Assembly (NCBI GenBank): GCA_009602725.1 | Contig: WELB01000264.1 | Location: forward strand, 136,807-162,527 | Reading direction: 5' to 3' | DNA length: 25,721 nucleotides | DNA from: Spirogloea muscicola | Lineage: Eukaryota > Streptophyta > Zygnematophyceae > Spirogloeales > Spirogloeaceae | Shown here: one piece after another, positions 18,707 to 25,721 of the stretch | Numbering within the stretch: position 1 is the stretch's first letter | How the letters are laid out: each line of letters begins with the position of its first letter | Notes under the pieces: generated by a model | Seen by the model: the letters and a program-made list of their open reading frames with translations, nothing else | The model's database searches: none | Told to the model about the DNA's origin: nothing | Translations under genes and position numbers: made by a program

Positions 18707-20350
18707 CGATGGCTGTGATGGCTGGAAGAGGGGACCCCCGATAGCAGAAAGAGCATGGAAGTCAGGCGATGGCTGTGCGAGGCCAGCCCAGCAGAAGTAA
18801 GGTCTTTTTGGAAAGAGCCTCTTTCAAGACGAAAGCTCTTCTAGAGATTGAGGTCATTCAAAGGGGCGGAGGGCTGTGAAAGGTCAGCCCGAAGGTCCAG
18901 GGCGGAGTGGACTCTGACATTTGAGAGATGAGTATATTGGCGGGAGCCCATCGTGGTGCCTGGCGGCGGTGGTCCGCCACCCTGGGCTGCGTCGGTCGGT
19001 GACGCGTGGCGCACTGCACGTGATCCTAGAAAAAGGAGTTTTCTTGTTTGTTCTTGACCCAGACGACAAGCATATGCACGTCCAGGTTGAAAGTTGATTA
19101 CTGTCACAGCCACGGATGCACCCCGCTGCCCGGCGCTGTCGTGTACCCAGTCGCAGCGTGGGCGCGCCGTGCCGCCACTGTCGGCCCTATCTCAGGTGGT
19201 GCGTCATGGACTCTCGGCGACTCCCAGCCCGACCAAACAAGTGACTTCTTCCAAAGGGCGGGGGCTGTGAATGACCAGCCAGAAACAATGGTCAGAGTCC
19301 AAGGGCTGAAAAGCGCCAACGACACTTAAGTAAGAGACTCCAGCGAATGGGAGCTTAGTGATCCTGAGTCAGCGGCCACAAGTCGGAGTAGCTTGCAGCT
19401 TGAAAGAGGCACCCCGACGTGACCACTGCCTGCTGCAGGGCTCTGTATCTGCGAGAGTCAGCATCCGTGTGAGCCCAATCGGCCCGGACTTCCAGCCAGC
19501 GCGGTTTTCTGAAAGTATCAGCGCTCCCCAGTCCAATCAACTTTGCACAAAGGAGGCAAGTCGCGCGGCCGTGAGTGGCGGGACGGCCCCAGTAGAGAAG
19601 GCCCGACTAATTGAGGAGGCTATAAGACGAAGCGGCTCCTCCAAAGAGGGCGAGGGTTGAACAGCCAGGCCACACAAGCATGACCGAGGTTCAGAGGACA
19701 TGGACATTCCTTACTATTCAAGAGAATAGGGGGGCTCCTTACGAGGCACGAACTCGAGCAGCCAATCAGAGAAAGAGAGCTAGAAGAGAGTGAACAATAA
19801 AAGAAGAGAGTCGTGTTGCCAAACTTGGTATGGAGAAGCTCTTGAACGAGGGTCTAGGCTGTGCATTGGCTGTGCAAGAGGCCAGACCAGAAATTTGTAG
19901 AGGGGTAAGAGAAGAAGCTCTTCTGAAGGCGGGGATGGCTTTGTAGAGGAGGAAAATGAGCTCTTCACAACGAGGCGACGAAAGGCCTGCCCAGGAAGAA
20001 GAAGCAGCGCTGTCCAACGGGGCCCACGGCTGTGAATGGCCAGCCCAACACGACTGAACAAGGTCCAGTGGAAGGAGCTCTTCCAACGGTTGAGATGGCT
20101 GTTATTGACCAGCTTGAGAACGAACGAACAGGGTCCCAAGGAGTCCGACTGTGGTCCTGCTGCAGTTCCGGCGGGTCCGCCTCTTGAGCGGCGACGGCTT
20201 TCTTCTACAGCGGTTCGCCCCCCCTGGAAGATCTTTTAAGATAATGACTGCGGTGTCGAGCATAACCGACCACAGCCGGTTCTGGGCTGGCCTTTGGGGT
20301 ACCCTTTCACAGCCCTCGCCACCTTTTGGAAGAGTTGCTTCTCCTTTTAC
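18707..20350 (-). repeat. Array of degenerate LINE 3'-tail hairpin modules
   Basis: Modules read on the minus strand as GGNCCTTGTTCATTCTTT, GGGCTGG, loop, CACAGCCC, CGCCCCTTTGGAAGAGCT. Recognisable ones (plus-strand coordinates) are at about 18710-18735, 18775-18800, 18862-18900, 19250-19300, 19640-19690, 19925-19945, 20010-20068 and 20085-20130; one at 20280-20345 is in plus orientation. Most lack any ORF. Between them lie unidentified pieces: 18930-19240 (plus frame LFVLDPDDKHMHVQV) and 19355-19540 (minus frame ADTFRKPRWLEVRADWAHTD) that look vaguely coding but have no recognised family. Confidence 0.6.
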
Positions 20351-20602
20351 AGCCATCATGCGGTCACGTGGTTATGTGAGTCTTCCCTCGCTTCGTTTGC
20401 CACAATTCAGTATGTGGAACAATCTTTAAGATGCACAGTAAAGTCAGTGGTCTTGGTGAGTATAAGCTTGCTGTCACATTGAGTCAACTTTAGATAAGTG
20501 CCCCTACAGTTACACGAGTGCCATTCTTCTCTTCAAAGCCGCGTCATGCTGATGTGCAATCGCAAGTCATAGAGGATGTAGGCAAATGTAGGCATCCTTA
20601 AC

Positions 20603-21278
20603 GACGTTCTGAAGCATTCAAAACCTTTGAATATGTCAGCTGCATCTTCGATTCTGCAAAGCTGTGCTGGTGACCGCCAAAATTACCAGCGGCAGCCCCG
20701 GGGGGCGCTCTGCTTGACAGCGCCCTCATTGTGGTGTCCACAAGTAAAGATGGACTTGCGCTTGACGTGATCCATACATTGTGCAAGTTGCAGCAGCCAC
20801 CAGCATTTGGCCCCTGTAACGTGATTGAGCGGAAGAGAGCGCTCTGGGCGTGGTGACCACCGACGCCTTCGACCGCTCCCACCCAGTCCAGTGTGCCACC
20901 CAGGCTGGGTATGCGGTTGAAGGCGCCGCTCGCGCAAAGGTGACCAAGTACGCCGACCATCCGCCAGCCGACGCGTTCTTCCCTCTGGCTATCGACACCC
21001 ATGGGGCGTTGGGTGCTCGGTGGCTCGAACTGCTCCACCAACTTGCTCGTCACGCCGTTGCCCGCCGCTTCCATGGGGAGCCGGTGGACTTCCCCGCCGC
21101 CGGGTCGTTGGCCCAGGTGTATCGCATGCGCCTGGCCGTCTCGCTGCAGAGGTCCATGGCCCGTGCGCTGCACCTGCGTGCTGGCCGAGCCCTTGCTGCT
21201 GCCTCTGGCTCTGGCCAGGGGACATACTTCCAGGAGCATAGCCTCTCCGACCTGCGCCTGCTTAGCAGGGGTTACTGA
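20603..21278 (+). pseudogene. Longest LINE ORF C-terminal remnant
   Basis: The first frame (20603-20847) reads FEYVSCIFDSAKLCW, a TGA at 20671-20673, then PPKLPAAAPGGALLDSALIV and LALDVIHTLCKL. After a frameshift near 20845 a second frame (open from 20829) runs to TGA at 21276-21278: KVTKYADHPPADAFFPLAID, THGALGARWLELLHQLARHA, YRMRLAVSLQRSMARALHLR, and the LLSRGY end. From memory this order (a LALDV-x-x-x-H segment, then KxxKYAD, FxPLAxDTxGALG, RLAVSLQR) is typical of the region C-terminal to RT in green-algal LINE polyproteins; the function of that region is not known to me. The RT domain itself is absent, so the copy is 5'-truncated and carries at least two disabling changes. Confidence 0.65.
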
Positions 21279-21435
21279 GTGGTTAGTAGCTGCTTTGTTT
21301 TTTCTTGTGTGCTTGTCATTTCTGCTGCTTCGCCTTAGGGCTTCGCCTGGCTTCCCCCCCCCTCTTCTTGTACTCTGTTCATTCGTTTTTGGGCTGGCTG
21401 TTCCAGCCCATATTCTCAATGGGCGAGCCCTTCTT
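21279..21435 (+). mobile_element. 3' UTR and tail of the 20603 LINE copy
   Basis: The stop codon is followed by GTGGTTAGTAGCTGCTTTG, as in the other copies, then a perfect hairpin GGGCTGG (21391-21397), loop CTGTT, CCAGCCC (21403-21409). The end is ATATTCTCAATGGGCGAGCCC and a TTCTTCCTTCTTCTT tail (to about 21445). There is no poly(A). Confidence 0.7.
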
Positions 21436-21524
21436 CCTTCTTCTTGGGGAATGGTGGCTGGCCATACGAGCCGAGGAAGGAAGGGGCAGAGCCGGGCAAG
21501 CAGCACCAGGAACGGAAGGAGCTC

Positions 21525-21830
21525 CTTAACAATGGGCGATGGCTGTGAGTGAATGAAGCAGCTCTAACGGTGAACAGCTCTTCTAAAGAAGATGGTGAGC
21601 TCTTCCAAAGAGGGCTGATGAGAAAAGGAAAAGCAGCTCCTCAAAAGGGGGCGAGGGATGTCAAAGCCAGCCCACCAAAGATTTAACAAGGTCCTAAGGA
21701 GCCGGGCCCAGCCCACAGGACGAAAGAGGAAGAAGTGGCACTCCCAATGTGGGCAAGTGCTGCGAAAAGCCAGCCCAAAAAAGAATTGACAAAGGTGCGG
21801 AGGGGCCTACAAGCGAGTAGCAGCTACGAA
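21525..21830 (-). repeat. Inverted LINE-tail modules
   Basis: At least three modules read on the minus strand: about 21527-21560, 21645-21695 (GACCTTGTTAAATCTTTGG, GGGCTGGCTTTGACATCCC) and 21745-21800 (CTTTGTCAATTCTTTTTTG, GGGCTGGCTTTTCGCAGC). They lie back to back with the plus-oriented tail ending at 21445. No ORF is attached. Confidence 0.6.
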
Positions 21831-23999
21831 GGGGCGTGAAGATGCAAAGACTAAGTTGGTTGAGTCAGACGGCAGTTCCTACTTCTCGACCGCGCCACTT
21901 GGGCTACTTGTGCGCCCTCAGTCAATTTAATTGGGCAAGGGGCAGAGGCCGGCGACCCCGCGATGGCGGGCCGCTACCGCCATCCCAGGCTTTCCGCCAT
22001 CCTGGTCTGGCAGTGCGGGCCCGCCACCGTCGGTCCGCCATCAAACAGGAGCTGCTCAGAAGTCAAGCGCCGCACATTGCACACAATCCCCTGCTCCTTG
22101 CCCGCCTCCCTCCATCAGTGCTGCGCTCGCGCCGCTACTGAAGATGCTGACACCCTGCCAGCTGCCTGCTCCAAGGTCTGGCCGAAGTCTTCGAAGTAAC
22201 GGGGCCTTCTGACTCCGGCTCTAGTGGGGAACCGTTAGCAATTGGCGCTTGCGAACGCACTCTGGAAAGGCCCCAGCAGCTCCGTGCTTTTGACTTTGTG
22301 CTGCATCTACGGCTCTCCCGCACCTGGATACGATGTGGCCAAGTGCGACATTCGGCACAGCTCCCAATCTTCGTTTTGGCCATTATCCATGTAGTGGAAC
22401 CAGATATGCGCCTATCCTCACCCTGCCACAAGCACAGCCTGTGAGCATGCCACCCTCTGATTGCAGCATTGCCACTTCTCTCTGCCGTGCTAAGTGCACC
22501 ACGCAGCTTGGTGATTCGATGAATTCCTATTTTAAGTAGGCAAGGTTTGTCTTACCAGCAAAGATGTAGTCTGGCTAACCAAAGTGCCAGGATCTTGAGG
22601 CTACAGCTAGCATATTCATGAGCAAGACCGGATTTCGTTGAGGCTTCATGACTACTTTCTGTTGACTTGAACTGACCTCCAAATAGTCAAGTGTGATTAC
22701 ACATGCTTGACCAATTTGCACCTGCTAGCTTTGTGGTCGCAGGTTATCCTGGCTCGAGACATAATCTTCAGAACAATGACGTATCTGTCGCAGCATTGGC
22801 AAGCGTACAGCCAACAACACCCACGGCAGGAGGCCTCATTGCTGCTTCCTGTGCTGCAACGAGCGAAAGCTATCATACAATTAGCGATGCAGGAGATGCA
22901 AAGGCAGACTCCTGTCAATTCTGTCCTTGTGCAAGCTGTGTTGCAAGCTGTGTCAAGTTTCTTGCAAGCAGTGGATGATGCACAGTCAGCATGCCATGAG
23001 ATTGCTCAGGTGAGACATGCCAGCAACACTGCTAATAAGTTGCAGCGTTGAACGCTTTTCTTTTATGGGATCTTATCAGCGTCGACATTCTTCAGCAATC
23101 ATATGAGGCTGCTGCATCTCAAGGGCCCGAAGCAACAATCTGAAATTGGTCAATTGGCAAGCTGTAACATCTGGAATTAGTTCATGGAACCCAAGTATTA
23201 GCACAATTCACACAATGGCAGTCGCACTGACTTAAGAGACATGCCCGTGATCTTGTGCAGGCTTGGTACCCCGCGAGGACCTCAGTAGATTCATTGAACA
23301 GGGCAAGAGGCGCCTGTGAACTCCGAGGAACCGCAGTAATGAGGAAATTTAACCAGATACAATGACATCATGGTGCAGCCTAGCCTAGGCTTTCCCATTT
23401 GCGTACTGATTGTAACCCTAGGCTGCAACTACCTAGCTGCAGTCACTGAGTACAATGAGTACGCAGTGCAACTCTATTGTGAATCTTGTAGACACTGAGT
23501 GACTTCTGTAGCAGGTATATTTAGGTTGTACATATCTATCTATGGCAATTGATGAAGTGTACTTACAACCTTTGTCATGGAGTGCTCTGCAAGTGACCGA
23601 GTGATTTGAGAGCCTCCCTCTTGTGTATGTGTCAAGTCGAGGACGATGCTGAGTAGTAGGTAATAGCTAATACAATCTCAGTGGTCGTACTTGTTACTTC
23701 AATTTTACAGTCAGATATGATCTGCTGTGAAGGTTTCCCATGACATCTGCAATTAGTGTGATTTGGGATCATACAAGTTGCTCTACGACTCTTTCAATTC
23801 AGACCTGAGCTCAACATGCTGTACCACGAGTTATCATGGCAACGAGTCAGGCACTGTTGTCACACTGCAGACCTCATATTTTTGTAGTTCCACATAACCA
23901 TCGCACGGCCCTTGGATTGCAGGAGTCCGCCGTCTTGTCCACCTCCTGGGCTGGCCTCTTGCCGTCATGGCTTCCAACATTCCCTGGCTCACGCAGTGC

Positions 24000-24078
24000 A
24001 GGCAGGGCGCGTCGTCGGGGTGCCTCTTTTCCATCTGCTAATTACTCCGCTTTGCGGCTGCTGACTCGGGGTTATTGA
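24000..24078 (+). pseudogene. LINE ORF terminus inside repeat copy 2
   Basis: The frame ends ASFPSANYSALRLLTRGY followed by TGA at 24076-24078. It is the counterpart of the terminus at 2516-2518 and is followed by the same pair of 3' UTR hairpin modules (24133-24270). Confidence 0.55.
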
Positions 24079-24289
24079 GCTCCCCTTTGCTGTAGTCTCT
24101 TGCATAGCTGTGTTCTTTTAGCGCCGTTTGGCCCTTTTGGACCTTGTCCATTCTTCATGGGCTGGCATTTACAGCCCCCGGCCCCTCTGGAAGAGCTCAC
24201 TTCTTTTTCAGTAAGTGGGCTGGCTTTTCACAGCACTTGCCCCCTTTGTAAGAGCCACTTCTTATTTTTCAGTAGAGCTTCAAATCTCC

Positions 24290-24497
24290 TCTGGCTCTGG
24301 CCAGGGGACCCACTTTCAGGACCCTAGCCTCTCTAGTTTGCGGCTGCTTAGCAGGGGTTACTGAGTGATTTGTCGCTGCTTTCTTTCTTTGTGTGCTTTG
24401 TTTTCTTAGCGCTTCCTCTGGCCCCCTTCTCGTACTTTGTTCATTCTTGTTTGGGCTGGTTTTTCCAGCCCCTATCCTCAATGGGCGAGCCCTTCTC
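24290..24497 (+). mobile_element. 208-bp SINE-like element (LINE 3'-end derivative) with target-site duplication
   Basis: The insert is present in repeat copy 2 and absent from copy 1 (empty site at about 2717-2730). AATCTCC flanks it at 24283-24289 and 24498-24504. It begins TCTGGCTCTGGCCAGGGGAC, contains the LINE terminus (DPSLSSLRLLSRGY-stop, about 24361-24363), then GATTTGTCGCTGCTTTC, and a perfect hairpin: GGGCTGG (24453-24459), TTTTT, CCAGCCC (24465-24471). The end is CTATCCTCAATGGGCGAGCC and CTTCTC at 24497. Same 5' base and nearly the same length as the 18496-18698 element. Confidence 0.8.
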
Positions 24498-24589
24498 AAT
24501 CTCCCCAGCAGGCTGCTTGGGAAGCAAGGCCCGGCCCTGCCACGCCAGGAGCTCCAAGTGTCCGAGGAAGTAGCTAGGATCAGGAGGAA

Positions 24590-25230
24590 CTCTGGGCATT
24601 GGGGGCTCAAGGAAGAAAGACTGTGGAAAGCCAGCCTGGAAGAAGGAAGCCTAGAAAGGGAGCGCTTCCAGATTGACAGCAGTGGCTATGAGAAGCCAGC
24701 CCAAAAGAATGGACAAGGTCTGAAAGGGCCAGATGATGCAAGAAGCAAGATACTAAGCGCTAAGACGTCAGAAAGAAAGTACCCGCCGCAAAGTTCCAGA
24801 ACATCGTGGCCATTTGATTCACTGTGTGTTTAAGCACTTCAAGCTTTGTTCATTCGTTTCTTCTGGGCTGGCCACTCACAGCCATCGCCTTTTACTGGAA
24901 GCGTCTTCCTCCCAGAATAATGCGGCTGCTGATATTAGAAGAGCAGCTGTAGAGAAGAAGTGGCTCTCCCAATGGGGGCTGTGAAAGACGCTTCCAGGAG
25001 AGGGCAGTGGCTGAGAGAGGCCAGCCCAGACAAAAGATTAAACAAAGTCCGATGGATCCAGGGAAAGCGCTGAAGCACACAGAAGCGAGTAGCTACCTGA
25101 CACTTGTTAGAGAGAAAGACGCTTCCAGGACAAGAAGAACTGGCACTTCCAATGGGGGCAAGGGCTGTGAAAAGCCAGCCCGAAAAGAATTGACAAAGTT
25201 TCGAAGGGGCCGAAAAGAGGAGAAGGCGCG
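24590..25230 (-). repeat. Inverted LINE-tail modules, with one plus-strand module
   Basis: Minus-strand modules are at about 24615-24645, 24680-24735, 24970-24990, 25005-25060 and 25140-25215; the last reads CTTTGTCAATTCTTTTCGGG then CTGGCTTTTCACAGCCCTTG. A plus-strand module (24845-24910) ends the 2.9 kb repeat. The part at 24626-24768 is absent from repeat copy 1. No protein frame is supported. Confidence 0.55.
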
Positions 25231-25351
25231 CGGTGCGCATGAACTTGAAGCAAGGCCCAATTCAAGCCAATACATTGTTCAGGCAGAAAATGCAGAAAGT
25301 GCAAAAATGGCAGCGCAAAGAATGTGGCTACATGATATCACGCCCTGTACT

Positions 25352-25721
25352 AGGAGGGCTGGAGGTGCCACAGAGGGGGGGGAGCCGTGCTGACGGGGCC
25401 CATGTCGACTCGACCTGCACCGCTTGTGGAGCTGCTAGAGGAGGCAGCAATGGCAGGAGGGAGGGCGGGTGGGGGAAAGGAGGGCCGGAGGTGCCACAGA
25501 GCGGGTGGAGCCGTGCTGACGGGGGCCATGACGACTCGACCTGTACTGCTTGTGGAGCTGCTAGAGGAAAAAGGAAAAATAAAAAATAAAAAAATAAAAA
25601 AATAAAAAAATAAAAAAATAAAAAAAAGGGTGCTAGAGGAGGGTGAGGAAGCAGCAATCCTACCAGGGGGATGGCGGGGGGGGGAGGGCCGGTGGTGCCG
25701 CGGCCGCCAAGAGTTGGGTGG
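25352..25721 (+). repeat. ~129-bp tandem repeat, two full units and a partial third
   Basis: GAGGGCTGGAGGTGCCACAG begins at about 25352, and GAGGGCCGGAGGTGCCACAG begins at about 25481. GAGGGCCGGTGGTGCCGCGG begins near 25685 and is cut by the window end. Each unit includes GAGCCGTGCTGACGGGG, GACTCGACCTG and TGTGGAGCTGCTAGAGGA. The spacing between units two and three is longer by about 72 bases because of the A-rich insertion and its target duplication. Confidence 0.8.
25568..25630 (+). mobile_element. 63-bp A-rich insertion with 9-bp target-site duplication
   Basis: The insert is AAAAAGGAAAAA followed by T-A6, four T-A7 units and T-A8-GGG. TGCTAGAGG flanks it at 25559-25567 and 25631-25639, whereas the first tandem unit has a single TGCTAGAGG. 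A tail-only insertion by a poly(A)-type retroelement would look like this. An alternative is replication slippage with a chance duplication. Confidence 0.55.

Larger units (their letters stand above)
21929..24894 (+). repeat. 2.9 kb interspersed repeat, copy 2
   Basis: This is the direct repeat of 346-3228. It starts AATTGGGCAAGGGGCAGAGG and ends at CAGCCATCGCCTTTTA. It lacks the 2944-3171 LINE insertion but has two additions of its own: the element at 24290-24497 and a stretch at about 24626-24768. Its matching short ORFs (22703-22978, 22707-23051) align with 1130-1405 and 1134-1478. Differences include many replacement changes in either frame, which argues against a conserved protein. Confidence 0.85.

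Overview
The window looks like nuclear DNA of a eukaryote, most plausibly a green alga (Chlorophyta). The evidence is one GC-rich gene with a spliceosomal intron and a secretory signal peptide, a landscape dominated by decayed retroelements, long microsatellites, and no bacterial operons, ribosome binding sites or rRNA. The organism is inferred from style, not from a diagnostic marker gene.

The only intact gene I can support is a two-exon, minus-strand gene at 6825-7994. It encodes a 329-residue secreted, PstS-like phosphate-binding protein. Everything else that I can name is mobile or repetitive.

Layout. 1-345: two abutting 3' ends of a non-LTR retrotransposon (LINE) ORF on the minus strand. 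346-3228: copy 1 of a ~2.9 kb repeat, carrying a LINE tail inserted at 2944-3171. 3230-4370: a decayed retropepsin (LTR-type pol) fragment. 4378-4708: small tandem repeats. 5000-6110: old, AT-rich LINE tails on the minus strand, then an AT-rich spacer. 6825-8095: the PstS-like gene and its promoter. 8100-8480: pyrimidine- and GC-rich DNA. 8530-8880: LINE tail. 9080-9770: GC-rich DNA without a gene I recognise. 9831-10896: coding-like exons on the plus strand. 12278-12460: another LINE ORF end. 12820-13530: GC-rich DNA with a 42-bp minisatellite. 13850-17800: coding-like fragments on both strands around a 264-bp perfect (AG)n tract. 18100-20350: arrays of LINE 3'-tail modules, mostly on the minus strand, with a ~203-bp insertion. 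20600-21430: the longest LINE ORF remnant plus its 3' UTR. 21929-24894: copy 2 of the 2.9 kb repeat, with its own 208-bp insertion. 24600-25230: more tail modules. 25352-25721: a ~129-bp tandem repeat holding an A-rich insertion.

The unifying theme is one LINE lineage. At least eight ORF ends finish in variants of L-L-S/T-R-G-Y-stop. In the best copies the 3' UTR then carries a perfect 7-bp stem-loop (GGGCTGG-N5-CCAGCCC) 21-26 nt before the element's 3' end, and that end is ATGGGCGAGCCCTTC rather than poly(A). Because the 2.9 kb repeat occurs twice and the tail modules recur, the window holds natural empty sites for three insertions, two of which share the same 5' start. Together these define the ends of an active-type LINE and of a short SINE-like derivative without any database.
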